Assembly (NCBI RefSeq): GCF_000265425.1
Contig: NC_018014.1
Coordinates: 1,116,001-1,180,000 of the forward strand
DNA: 64,000 nucleotides
Origin: Terriglobus roseus DSM 18391
GTDB taxonomy: Bacteria > Acidobacteriota > Terriglobia > Terriglobales > Acidobacteriaceae
Direction: 5' to 3'
A program made the position numbers and the translations under genes. The notes below the pieces were generated by a model. That model did no database searches, was not told the DNA's origin, and saw only the letters and a program-made list of their open reading frames with translations. Below, piece after piece: positions 27,725 to 36,116 of this stretch. The stretch's first letter is position 1, and each line of letters begins with the position of its first letter.

Positions 27725-28564
27725 TTACTCGGCGCGTTGCGCGTTGTTTTGGACTGCGGATTGTGCGCGTCGGCGCACTCGATCGAGGTTGCGCTCGTAG
27801 ATGAGGCGGACGCCGTCGAGTGTCAGGTTTTCGTCCACATGCTTGATGGTGCGTGAGCTTTCGGCCAGCAGCTTTGCGAAGCCGCCGGTGGCGATGACCT
27901 TTGTCTCAGGGCCAAGCTCCGCGATCATGCGTTCACAGATACCGTCGATGAGGCCGACGTAGCCGTAGAAGAGGCCGATCTGGATGTTGTCGACGGTGCC
28001 GGTGCCGATGACCTTGAGCGGCTTGCGGATGTTGACGCGGCTGAGGCGTGCGGCGGAGTTGAAGAGCGCATCGGCACTGATGCCGATGCCGGGTGCAATG
28101 GCTCCGCCAAGGAATTCGCCGCGAGCCGAGATGACGTCGAAGGTAGTGGCTGTGCCGAGGTCCACGACGATGGTGGGGCCGCCGTAACGCTCGAAGGCTG
28201 CGACGCAGTTGACGATGCGGTCCGCGCCAACTTCTGCGGGATTGTCCGTGAGGACGGGCAGGCCGGTCTTGACGCCGGGCTCGACGAAGAGCGGCTTGAT
28301 GCCGAAGAGTTTTTCGATGGCGTCTCGAAAGAGCGAATCGATGGGTGGCACCACGGAGGAGATGGCGACGCCGGTGACGGTGTTGATGTCGACGCCATCC
28401 ATGGTGAACATGCCGCGAATGATCATGCGGAGCTCATCCAGCGTGCGTTGGACGGGGGTTGCCATGCGCCAGCGGTGGATCTGAACGGCGGGTGCATCGG
28501 GGGTGGCGGAGCGGTAGAACCCCATGACGGTATTGGTGTTGCCTACATCGATCGCCAGCAGCAA
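27725..28564 (-). CDS. coaX: Type III pantothenate kinase
   Basis: First step of coenzyme A synthesis, phosphorylating pantothenate. The ASKHA-fold motifs are present: AIDVGNTNTVMGFY at the N-terminus, GADRIVNCVAAFERYG in the middle and VDLGTATTFDVI. The predicted start is TTG at 28564, with AGAGGAG about 7 bases upstream and the family's usual beginning LLAIDVGNTN. An ATG at 28654 is in frame but would overlap birA and add an unconserved basic leader. The resulting 279 residues fit the family. It is neighbour to birA and nadC, two other cofactor genes. Confidence 0.93.
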   Translation of the reverse strand: MLLAIDVGNTNTVMGFYRSATPDAPAVQIHRWRMATPVQRTLDELRMIIRGMFTMDGVDINTVTGVAISSVVPPIDSLFRDAIEKLFGIKPLFVEPGVKTGLPVLTDNPAEVGADRIVNCVAAFERYGGPTIVVDLGTATTFDVISARGEFLGGAIAPGIGISADALFNSAARLSRVNIRKPLKVIGTGTVDNIQIGLFYGYVGLIDGICERMIAELGPETKVIATGGFAKLLAESSRTIKHVDENLTLDGVRLIYERNLDRVRRRAQSAVQNNAQRAE

Positions 28565-28599
28565 TGGGCGCTCCTCTGCTTGTCGTCGGTTGTTTTGAT

Positions 28600-29388
28600 C
28601 TACAACTCGCGAACGCCGCCGTGCCGTACTGCGCGTGTCTGTTGGTCGTCGCACTGGACGAGCAAAAGACCGTCAGCGGTGAGCCCAGCGGTTGTGCCAG
28701 TATAGCCTTCGGCTTCGGCGACGTGGACCCGTTTGCCGCGCACCCAGGTGCTGCGCTGCTCGAAGCGATCGTAGAGTGTGGCGTCGCGTTGCTGCAGTTC
28801 TGCGTGGAGCGCGCGAAGCAGTTCGATGGCGAGATCTTCCCGCGAAATGATATGGCCCCAGGCGCGTCGCAAGGAGGTTGCGGTCGATGCGAGATCGGCG
28901 GGGAAGTCGGACTGGTTGAGGTTGATACCGATGCCGATGGCGGCGTGGCGCAGGGAGCCGTCGGGAGCGAGCGAGGACTCGGTGAGGATGCCGCCGCACT
29001 TTTTGCTGGGTCCGCCGTCACCGGGGATGACGAGGTCGTTGGGCCACCGGAGATCGATGCTGTTGCCGGTGACACGGTGGATGGCGTCGGAGGCGGCGAT
29101 GCCGGTTGCGAGCGAGAGTTTGAGGGCCTCATTGCCTTTGATCTCGGGGCGGACGAGGACAGTGAGGTAGAGGCCGCGATCGGGTTCGGAATGCCAGGTG
29201 TGGCCGCCTCGGCCGCGGCCTGCTGTCTGCTCGTCGGCGATATAGACCTGGCCGGATTCGGCGCCGGCCTGTGCGTCGGTGAGGGCCCGGGTGTTGGTGC
29301 TATCGATCACGGGGAAGTGGTGCAGCTTGCCGTGAAAGATGGTGCTGCGCAGAGCGGCATCCACGCGAGCGGTGTCGAAGGTGTTCAT
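28600..29388 (-). CDS. birA: Biotin-[acetyl-CoA-carboxylase] ligase
   Basis: Attaches biotin to the carboxyl carrier protein. The 262-residue enzyme is the group I form: it starts directly with the catalytic domain and has no N-terminal helix-turn-helix, so it should not act as a repressor. Motifs are the IDSTNTRAL segment, the biotinyl-AMP loop GRGRGGHTW, and RWPNDL followed by the KKCGGIL segment with the biotin-binding Lys. A small C-terminal SH3-like domain is present. Gaps to nadC (8 bases) and coaX (35 bases) indicate an operon. Confidence 0.94.
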   Translation of the reverse strand: MNTFDTARVDAALRSTIFHGKLHHFPVIDSTNTRALTDAQAGAESGQVYIADEQTAGRGRGGHTWHSEPDRGLYLTVLVRPEIKGNEALKLSLATGIAASDAIHRVTGNSIDLRWPNDLVIPGDGGPSKKCGGILTESSLAPDGSLRHAAIGIGINLNQSDFPADLASTATSLRRAWGHIISREDLAIELLRALHAELQQRDATLYDRFEQRSTWVRGKRVHVAEAEGYTGTTAGLTADGLLLVQCDDQQTRAVRHGGVREL

Positions 29389-29396
29389 CGGTTGGA

Positions 29397-30293
29397 TCAG
29401 TAGACGTCTGCCGTGATGCGCATGCTGAGGTCGACGGCGACGGAGGAGCGGGTGAGCGCGCCTACGGAGAGGAAGTCGACACCGGTCTCGGCGTATTCGC
29501 GTGCGGTTTCGAGGGAGAGATGCTCGGCGACTTCCAGAAGGACCTTGGGAGCTTCTGCGCGCACGGTCTCGACGACGTCTGCGACTTCCTTCGGTGACAT
29601 GCCGACGAGGAGGAGCACGTCTGCGCCGGCCTTGATGGCAGCACCGATGTCGTCCGGGTTGGTGACTTCCACTTCGATCTTCTGGCCGGGCTTGCGGCCC
29701 TTGGCTGCGAGTGCGACGGCTGCGGCGACGCCGCCGGCAAGGGCGAGGTGGCTCTGCTTCAGCATGATGCCGTCCTGAAGATCAAGGCGGTGGTTTTGGC
29801 CGCCGCCGCAGGAGACGGCGTATTTGTCGAGCAGGCGCAGGCCGGGAACGGTTTTGCGCGTGTCGAGGACCTTGGCGCGTGTGCCCCTGGTCTGCTTGAC
29901 GAAGTCGTTGGTCAGGGTAGCGATGCCGCTCATACGCTGCATCAGGTTCAGGATCACGCGTTCGCAGGAGAGGATGGCTGCGGCGGAGTGGCGGATGACG
30001 GCGACGGTCTGGCCCTTGCGGACGCGGACGCCGTCGAAGATCTCCGGGTGGCTGATGACCTCGTAGCGGCCCGGGCCCTTGTGGCCGGAGCGCGTCTGCA
30101 TGGCGCTGAAGGCGTCGAATACGGCGCAGATCACGCCGAGTCCGCAGATGACGCAGTCTTCGCGCACCAGAATGGTTGCGGAGGCGCGTAGTGCGGGGTC
30201 AATCGTGAGCGCCGTTGTGACGTCGCTGGTCGCCTTGTCTTCTGCGAGTGCGGCTTCCATCACCGCGGCGATTTTTCTGCTCTTCCAATCCAT
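29397..30293 (-). CDS. nadC: Nicotinate-nucleotide pyrophosphorylase (carboxylating)
   Basis: Converts quinolinate and PRPP to nicotinate mononucleotide in de novo NAD synthesis. The 298-residue protein contains the expected substrate segments LNLMQRMSGIATLT, TRKTVPGLRLLDKYAVSCGGG, and EVEVTNPDDI, with a TIM-barrel-like C-terminal part ending in LSVGALTRSSVAVDLS. It is the first gene of the minus-strand cofactor run nadC-birA-coaX. Its promoter must lie in the 104-bp spacer shared with the divergent membrane-protein gene. Confidence 0.95.
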   Translation of the reverse strand: MDWKSRKIAAVMEAALAEDKATSDVTTALTIDPALRASATILVREDCVICGLGVICAVFDAFSAMQTRSGHKGPGRYEVISHPEIFDGVRVRKGQTVAVIRHSAAAILSCERVILNLMQRMSGIATLTNDFVKQTRGTRAKVLDTRKTVPGLRLLDKYAVSCGGGQNHRLDLQDGIMLKQSHLALAGGVAAAVALAAKGRKPGQKIEVEVTNPDDIGAAIKAGADVLLLVGMSPKEVADVVETVRAEAPKVLLEVAEHLSLETAREYAETGVDFLSVGALTRSSVAVDLSMRITADVY

Positions 30294-30397
30294 CGTTTGC
30301 CAGTCCCGTTCACAATCCTATGCGCGCAAGGCGCATCCTACGAGAAACGTGCACGGCGAGCAAAAGCGCCGCATGTTGTTTCCACAGCGAGCCCAAG

Positions 30398-30808
30398 ATG
30401 ACTCCGTTTCCCCTTGATGTCCCATTGATGCACCAGGCTGCGGTATTGCTGCTTCTTGCGATTCCGATTGCCTGCATGAGCTGGACGGTAACGCACGAAG
30501 AGGTATTTCGCGAGCCGCGGGAATTCTGCAAGGATCAGAGCCAGAAGCCTGGCTTTCTGGCGCGCCGTAAGTTCTTTTACCTGTTCACTTGCGAGTACTG
30601 CTTCAGTCATTATGTGACGGCGCTGGTGTTGTTCTTTGCGCGCTACCAGTTGTTGTACGCCGGCTGGCGCGGGTATGTTCTGGCGGAGTTTGCGCTGGTG
30701 TACACGGCGAATATGTACATGAGCCTGTACAACCGGCTGAAACTCGATATCAAGCATGAGAATGTGGCGATTGCCGTGGAACAGCAGCAGGTGGGTGGGT
30801 CGAAGTAG
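30398..30808 (+). CDS. Small membrane protein of unknown function
   Basis: A 136-residue protein with an N-terminal hydrophobic helix (about 12-32), a central segment with FYLFTCEYCFSHYVTALVLFF including a CxxC pair next to a second helix, and a short charged C-terminus. The CEYC pair beside a membrane helix could bind metal or form a disulfide, but no named family is recognised. The ATG at 30398 is chosen because upstream in-frame starts lie inside the nadC start region; an ATG at 30428 is also possible. Confidence 0.68.
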   Translation: MTPFPLDVPLMHQAAVLLLLAIPIACMSWTVTHEEVFREPREFCKDQSQKPGFLARRKFFYLFTCEYCFSHYVTALVLFFARYQLLYAGWRGYVLAEFALVYTANMYMSLYNRLKLDIKHENVAIAVEQQQVGGSK

Positions 30809-30872
30809 CGGGTGGTGGCAGGGCCGGACGGGGTGGTCGAAAGAAAGTAAGCAATCTGCAAATAAAGTTCTT

Positions 30873-30901
30873 TGCTATTTGTCGATACCTGGAGTAGGGT
30901 A
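30873..30901 (+). promoter_or_regulatory. Possible promoter of the cold-shock gene
   Basis: TTGCTA at 30873-30878 and TAGGGT at 30896-30901 are separated by 17 bases. Both are imperfect matches to -35 and -10 boxes. A start near 30908 would give a leader of about 110 nucleotides, as in other cold-shock genes with thermo-responsive leaders. Confidence 0.3.
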
Positions 30902-31016
30902 GTACTTGATCGTAGAACTCCGATCTGGTTTGTATTGCTTGGTCCGCCTGTACTCGCAAGACTCTACCAACGTGTTCGGCGGTACAACAAGCTCTTCTGA
31001 GCACAAGGAATACAAA

Positions 31017-31217
31017 ATGGAACAGGGTACAGTGAAGTGGTTCAACGATGCTAAGGGTTTTGGTTTTCTGAGCCGCGCCAATGGTGAGGACGTATTCGTC
31101 CACCACACCGCGATCCAGAGCAATGGTTTCCGTTCGCTTCAGGAAGGTCAGAACGTGACCTTCAATGTCGTCAAGGGACCCAAGGGCTGGCAGGCTGAGA
31201 ACGTCACCGCTGCGTAA
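31017..31217 (+). CDS. Cold-shock domain protein (CspA family)
   Basis: A 66-residue single cold-shock domain, binding single-stranded RNA and DNA as an RNA chaperone. It begins [15 protein letters not shown], containing RNP1 (KGFGFL), followed by RNP2 (VFVHH), and ends with the usual [15 protein letters not shown] lies 7 bases before the ATG. A long untranslated leader precedes it and a strong terminator follows, so it is monocistronic. Whether it is cold-induced or constitutive cannot be told from the sequence. Confidence 0.96.
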   Translation: MEQGTVKWFNDAKGFGFLSRANGEDVFVHHTAIQSNGFRSLQEGQNVTFNVVKGPKGWQAENVTAA

Positions 31218-31242
31218 GTGACGCTCTCTTCGTGAGAGTTTT

Positions 31243-31278
31243 GAGAAGAGGCGGCCTTCGGGCCGCCTCTTCTCGTTT
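31243..31278 (+). terminator. Rho-independent terminator of the cold-shock gene
   Basis: A perfect 14-bp stem (31243-31256 with 31261-31274) is capped by the stable tetraloop TTCG and followed by GTTT. It starts 25 bases after the stop codon. Confidence 0.88.
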
Positions 31279-31331
31279 GCGCTTGCCGATTTCTCGTTGC
31301 GATCCCACTGAACTCTTGAGAGTATGGCTCC

Positions 31332-31508
31332 ATGACGAGCCCACTGCACTCCCGTTTCCGGATGATTGTTGCCATGCTTTGTGGCATCGGCTGCCTGATG
31401 GCAGCTGCGTTTCGTCTGCAGACTCCGTTGGCGCAGACAGCGGTTGTGCTCTTCGGGGTGTGCTGGTTTCTGCAGGCCTACTGGATTGGCGTGAAGGTCC
31501 GGGGATAA
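31332..31508 (+). CDS. 58-residue membrane protein, two helices
   Basis: A short reading frame encoding MTSPLHSRFRMIVAMLCGIG and continuing with two hydrophobic helices (about residues 11-27 and 35-52), a short polar turn (RLQTPLAQ) and a basic end (VKVRG). The hydrophobic pattern, positive-inside ends and position between the csp terminator and the second zwf support a real small gene. The ribosome site is weak and no family is recognised. Confidence 0.5.
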   Translation: MTSPLHSRFRMIVAMLCGIGCLMAAAFRLQTPLAQTAVVLFGVCWFLQAYWIGVKVRG

Positions 31509-31670
31509 GAGGCCCACTCTGCCTGTCATCACGATTTAGCGGCGAAAGCCCCGCTGCGCTTTGCGCGAATACCGCTAGCTAGTCACCCTATGCCGAGAGT
31601 CCACGCGTCTGTGTTCGGAACCGTGCATCCTATAGCTTCACGCGTTCTTCGAGACACCACTGGAGGTGGC

Positions 31671-33059
31671 ATGGCTTTACCGCATTCGGATGCACTGGTT
31701 TTTTACGGCGCGACGGGAGACCTGGCATACAAGAAGATCTTTCCGGCGCTGCAGGCAATGGTGCGGCGCGGCTCGCTGAATGTACCGGTAATTGGTGTGG
31801 CGAAGGCTGGTTGGGGTTTGGACCAACTGAAAGAACGCGCCCGGAAGAGCCTGGAAGAGCATGGTGGCGTCGACGATGCGGCCTGGGAGAAGCTGAGCGG
31901 CCTTCTGCGGTACGTCGACGGCGACTACGCGGACGATGCGACCTTCACCGCGGTGCGGGAGCAGCTTGGCGGAGCTAAGGCGCCCGCGCATTACCTGGCG
32001 ATTCCGCCTTCCATGTTCGAGACGGTGGTGACGAAGCTGGCGGGCAGTGGCTGTTCGGACGGCGCTCGTCTGATCGTGGAGAAGCCGTTTGGACACGACC
32101 TGGCTTCGGCGCGGAAGCTGAATGCGATTCTGCTGCATGAGTTCGATGAGCAATGTATCTTTCGCATCGATCACTACCTGGCGAAGGGGCCCGTGTACAA
32201 CATGGTGTCGTTCCGGTTTGCGAACAGCTTCCTGGAGCCGATCTGGAACAAGTACTTCGTTGAGAGCGTGCAGGTCACGATGGCGGAGAGCTTTGGTATT
32301 CAGGGCCGCGGTGCTTTCTATGACCAGACGGGCACGATACGGGATGTGATCCAGAACCATATCTTCCAGGTGATCTGCAATCTTGCGATGGAAGAACCTG
32401 CAAATCGCGACAGCGAATCGATACGGAACGAGAAGATCAAGGTGCTTCGGTCGATTCCGGAGATCAAGGCGGACGATGTTGTGCGCGGCCAGTTCACCGG
32501 GTATCACGAGGAAAAGGGCGTTGCGCCGGACTCGAAGGTGGAGACCTTTGCTGCGGTGCGGCTCTTCGTGGACAACTGGCGTTGGAGCGGCGTGCCGTTC
32601 TATATCCGCTCTGGGAAGAACCTGCCGGTCACATGCACGGAGGTGATCGTGCGTCTGCGCCGTCCGCCGGTAACTGCGTTTAACGTCGGCACGGGCCCGC
32701 AGAATTACATTCGTATGCGGATCAGTCCGGAGATGACGATTGCACTGGCGGTGAGCATCGCCGGGTCCACGAACCATGATCCGCGCAAGGAAGTGGAGAT
32801 GGTGGCGACGCGGCACCCGGAGGCGCAGGAGATGGAAGCGTACGAGCGTGTGCTGACGGATGCGATGTCCGGCGACTCGACGCTGTTTGCGCGCCAGGAT
32901 TATGTTGAGGAGGCGTGGAGGATCGTGGATCCGCTGCTTCGCAGCCTGCCTCCGGTGCGTCCGTATGAGCCTCACACGTGGGGTCCTGAGAACACCAAGA
33001 TTGTGCCGCCGGGTGGCTGGGAAGAGCCGAAGCCGGAGACTGCCGACGATTTCGAGTAA
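31671..33059 (+). CDS. zwf: Glucose-6-phosphate dehydrogenase, divergent second copy
   Basis: A 462-residue paralogue of the zwf at 7468-8994. The nucleotide motif is [15 protein letters not shown] and the [13 protein letters not shown] segment is kept. The active-site signature reads [13 protein letters not shown] instead of the usual RIDHYLGKE(x)VQN: Gly to Ala, Glu to Gly and Gln to Tyr. The catalytic His and the Lys remain, so activity is likely, perhaps with altered cofactor or substrate preference. GGAGG lies just 4 bases before the ATG at 31671. It shares a long bidirectional terminator with the convergent valS. Confidence 0.88.
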   Translation: MALPHSDALVFYGATGDLAYKKIFPALQAMVRRGSLNVPVIGVAKAGWGLDQLKERARKSLEEHGGVDDAAWEKLSGLLRYVDGDYADDATFTAVREQLGGAKAPAHYLAIPPSMFETVVTKLAGSGCSDGARLIVEKPFGHDLASARKLNAILLHEFDEQCIFRIDHYLAKGPVYNMVSFRFANSFLEPIWNKYFVESVQVTMAESFGIQGRGAFYDQTGTIRDVIQNHIFQVICNLAMEEPANRDSESIRNEKIKVLRSIPEIKADDVVRGQFTGYHEEKGVAPDSKVETFAAVRLFVDNWRWSGVPFYIRSGKNLPVTCTEVIVRLRRPPVTAFNVGTGPQNYIRMRISPEMTIALAVSIAGSTNHDPRKEVEMVATRHPEAQEMEAYERVLTDAMSGDSTLFARQDYVEEAWRIVDPLLRSLPPVRPYEPHTWGPENTKIVPPGGWEEPKPETADDFE

Positions 33060-33092
33060 TCGGCGTCCGGAATGTTCTGACACATTAGGGCA

Positions 33093-33138
33093 AGAGAAAA
33101 GGGCAGGCAGCGGAGATCCGCTGCCTGCCCTTTTCTCT
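33093..33138. terminator. Bidirectional terminator between zwf2 and valS
   Basis: A perfect 21-bp inverted repeat (33093-33113 with 33118-33138) with the loop AGAT. Each arm ends in an A-rich or T-rich tract (AGAGAAAA / TTTTCTCT), so the hairpin can terminate transcripts arriving from either convergent gene. Confidence 0.9.
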
Positions 33139-33147
33139 TCGTCCCGA

Positions 33148-35901
33148 TTATTCGGGCGGCAGTGCTTCGAGCGCTGCCTTGGCCTTGTCGTAGAGGGACT
33201 GCGTTTCGGCCTGCTGCTTCTTGAGGCCTTCGACGACGGCTGCCGGGGCCTTGGCGACGAAGCTCTCATTGCCGAGCTGGCGGTTGGCGGCTTCGAGTCC
33301 CTTGGTGAACTTGACGATCTCCTTGGTCAGGCGCTCGCGTTCTGCCGGGACGTCGATCTGGCGCTCGTAGGCGACGGTGACGTCGAAGCCGGTGCCGGAA
33401 CGGACGTTGGCGCCGGTGAGTGGTTCGGGGGCGAACTCGACTTCGCTGACGCGGGCCATGCGGGCGAGCATGTCACGGTTGGCGTCGGCGAGTGCGAGGA
33501 TGCGGTTGTCGCCGTGCAGCGTGATGGGCGCGGCTTCCTTTTCGGGGACGCCGAGCTCCTTGCGCAGGCCGCGGACGGTGACAATGAGGGACTGCAGTGT
33601 GTCGATCGCACTGACGGCCGTGTCGTCCGCCGGGTAATCCGACGCCTGCGGGAAGTGTGTCAGCGCGATCGACTTCGCCGGTGGCTTGCCCTCGTAGAGG
33701 CTGTTCCAGATCTCCTCGGTGAGGAAGGGCATGAAGGGCGAGAGCAGTCGCAGCGATGCTTCGAAGACACCGACCAGCCCTGCGAGCGAGATAGCCGTCT
33801 CCGGGTACTGGATGGGTTCCACGCCTTCTACAGGCTCAGGGAATTCGAGGCGTAGCTTGACGAGTTCGAGGTACCAGTCGCAGAACTCGCCCCAGAAGAA
33901 CTGGTAGACGGCGTTTGCGGCTTCGTCGAAGCGGTAGTCGGAGAGAGCGCGGTCGACCTCGGCGCAGACGGCGCGCAGACGCGCGAAGATCCAGCGCGTC
34001 TCGATCGGCGTGATCTCGGGCAGCGCGGAGACGGTCATGGCCGCGCCCATCGTCATCTTGTAGCCGGAGAGCTTGGCGCGCTCGACCTGCATGAAGAGGA
34101 AGCGTGCGGCGTTCCAGATCTTGTTGGCGAAGGCGCGATAGCCCTCGGTACGCGCTTCGCTGAAGGCGATGTCGGTGCCGGGCGAGGCCTGCGATGCCAG
34201 CGTGAAGCGGACCGCGTCTGTGCCGAAGCGCTCGATGACCTCAATGGGGTCGACGACATTGCCCTTGGTCTTCGACATCTTCTGGCGGTCGGCATCGCGG
34301 ACGAGCGCGTGGATGTAGACCTCGCGGAAGGGAACAGCGTCCTTCAGCTCACGCTTGCTGCCGTCGGGCATGGGCACGTCCAGCATGAAGTGTGTGCCGA
34401 ACATGATCATGCGGGCGACCCAGAAGAAGAGGATGTCAAAGCCGGTGACGAGCAGGTCTGTCGGATAGAACTTGGCGCTGTCCTGCGAGGGCTCCGGCCA
34501 ACCGAAGACGGTGAACGGCAGCAGCCCGGCGGAGAACCAGGTGTCGAGGACGTCGGTCTCCTGCTGTAGCTCTGCGTGGTCGCAGGAGCCGCAGCGATCG
34601 GGACGCGTGCGCGAGACACACGTGGTCTTGCACTCCGGGCAGTGATAAGCCGGGATGCGGTGGCCCCACCAGAGCTGGCGGCTGATGCACCAGTCATGGA
34701 TGTTCTCCATCCAGTTCATGTACGTCTTTTCGTACATGGGCGGCGTGAAGCGGACGTGGCCTTCCTTGACAGCGCCGATGGCCTTGTCGGCGAGCGGCTG
34801 GATCTTGAGGAACCACTGCATGGATAGGCGCGGCTCAATGACGGCGCCACTGCGCTGCGAGGTGGCGATGGCGAGTGTGTGGTCCTTCACCTCGACGAGC
34901 AGGCCGAGTGCGTCCAGGTCGGCGAGGATCTTCTCGCGTGCTTCGTAGCGATCCATGCCGTGGTACGGCGAGCCCTGCAGGTCAATGTGCGCGGTCTCAT
35001 CCATGATGGTAAGGTTCGCGAGGTTGTGACGCTTGCCGATCTCGTAGTCGTTGGGATCGTGCGCGGGCGTGACTTTGACGGCGCCGGTACCGAACTCGGG
35101 CTTGGCCCAGTCGTCGGCGAGGATGGGGATTTCGCGATCGGTGAGTGGCAGCTTGATGGTCTTGCCGAGGAAGCCGGTGTAGCGCTCGTCGGTTGGATTT
35201 ACAACGACGGCGACGTCACCCAGCATCGTTTCGGGGCGCGTCGTTGCGATCACGATGGAGCCCGAGCCGTCCGCGAAGGGATAGCGCAGGTGATAGATCT
35301 TGCCGACGATCTCCTTGTGCTCGACTTCGAGGTCGGAGACGGCGGTCTGCTGGACGGGATCCCAGTTGACGATGTAGCTGCCACGGTAGATCAGGCCCTG
35401 TTCGTGCAGGCGCACGAAGGCTTCGGTAACGGCGGACGACAGGTTGTCGTCCATGGTGAAGTATTCGCGGCCCCAGTCGACGCTGGCGCCCAGGCGGCGC
35501 ATCTGCCCCGTGATGGCGCCGCCGTACTGCGCCTTCCAATCCCATACGCGGTTCAAGAACGCGTCGCGGCCGAGCTCCTTGCGGTTGGTGCCTTCGGCCT
35601 TGAGCTGCTTCTCCACCATCATCTGGGTGGCGATGCCGGCGTGGTCCGTGCCGGGGACCCAGACACTCTCCTCGCCGCGCATGCGATGCCAGCGGGCAAG
35701 GATGTCCATCTCCGTCTGGTTGAGCATGTGGCCCATGTGCAGGCGGCCCGTGACGTTGGGCGGCGGCAGCAACATGACGAACGGCTTGCTGGTGGCTTCG
35801 GCGTTCGCAGGGGTGTCGAAGAGCTTTTCGGTGACCCAGAAATCGGCCCATTTCTGTTCAATGGCGGCGGGGTCGTAGGCTTTTGGGAGTTCGTTTGGCA
35901 T
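33148..35901 (-). CDS. valS: Valyl-tRNA synthetase
   Basis: Charges tRNA-Val. The 917-residue class I synthetase has the HIGH-type motif PNVTGRLHMGHM near residue 50, the CP1 editing domain in the middle, the KMSKT signature in QKMSKTKGNVVDP, an anticodon-binding helical domain and a C-terminal coiled-coil arm rich in Lys, Glu and Ala, as in other bacterial ValRS. A CxxC/CxxC zinc-like cluster (CPECKTTC, then CGSCDH) lies in the connective region. Start at the ATG at 35901. It is transcribed away from a spacer rich in palindromic repeats. Confidence 0.97.
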   Translation of the reverse strand: MPNELPKAYDPAAIEQKWADFWVTEKLFDTPANAEATSKPFVMLLPPPNVTGRLHMGHMLNQTEMDILARWHRMRGEESVWVPGTDHAGIATQMMVEKQLKAEGTNRKELGRDAFLNRVWDWKAQYGGAITGQMRRLGASVDWGREYFTMDDNLSSAVTEAFVRLHEQGLIYRGSYIVNWDPVQQTAVSDLEVEHKEIVGKIYHLRYPFADGSGSIVIATTRPETMLGDVAVVVNPTDERYTGFLGKTIKLPLTDREIPILADDWAKPEFGTGAVKVTPAHDPNDYEIGKRHNLANLTIMDETAHIDLQGSPYHGMDRYEAREKILADLDALGLLVEVKDHTLAIATSQRSGAVIEPRLSMQWFLKIQPLADKAIGAVKEGHVRFTPPMYEKTYMNWMENIHDWCISRQLWWGHRIPAYHCPECKTTCVSRTRPDRCGSCDHAELQQETDVLDTWFSAGLLPFTVFGWPEPSQDSAKFYPTDLLVTGFDILFFWVARMIMFGTHFMLDVPMPDGSKRELKDAVPFREVYIHALVRDADRQKMSKTKGNVVDPIEVIERFGTDAVRFTLASQASPGTDIAFSEARTEGYRAFANKIWNAARFLFMQVERAKLSGYKMTMGAAMTVSALPEITPIETRWIFARLRAVCAEVDRALSDYRFDEAANAVYQFFWGEFCDWYLELVKLRLEFPEPVEGVEPIQYPETAISLAGLVGVFEASLRLLSPFMPFLTEEIWNSLYEGKPPAKSIALTHFPQASDYPADDTAVSAIDTLQSLIVTVRGLRKELGVPEKEAAPITLHGDNRILALADANRDMLARMARVSEVEFAPEPLTGANVRSGTGFDVTVAYERQIDVPAERERLTKEIVKFTKGLEAANRQLGNESFVAKAPAAVVEGLKKQQAETQSLYDKAKAALEALPPE

Positions 35902-35944
35902 AGTCCTCTTCAGGATAAGCCGGATGTGGATTTATGCGGTCATT

Positions 35945-36095
35945 CTCGATGAGTCGAGAGGAGCCGAACCTCAGGGGCTGAAGCCCAAAATCCTCGTGAA
36001 AGGAAAAAGGCACAGCTGAAGCTGTGCCCTTTCGAGAGAACTCACGTCTAGCGCGAGACCCCACCCTTTTGCTTTGCAAAAGAATGGGGCACCCG
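35945..36095. repeat. Cluster of palindromic spacer elements (REP/MITE-like)
   Basis: The valS-esterase spacer holds four hairpins: CTCGA-TGAG-TCGAG (35945-35958), GGGC-TGAA-GCCC (35975-35986), GGCACAGC-TGAA-GCTGTGCC (36009-36028), and a long one at 36059-36089 (arms CCCCA plus CTTTTGC, loop TTT). Two of them share the core GCTGAAGC. Such palindromes are familiar in acidobacterial intergenic DNA, but multicopy status cannot be tested within this window, where I saw no second copy. Confidence 0.5.
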
Positions 36096-36116
36096 GTTAT
36101 GTCGATTGGGCTTGCT

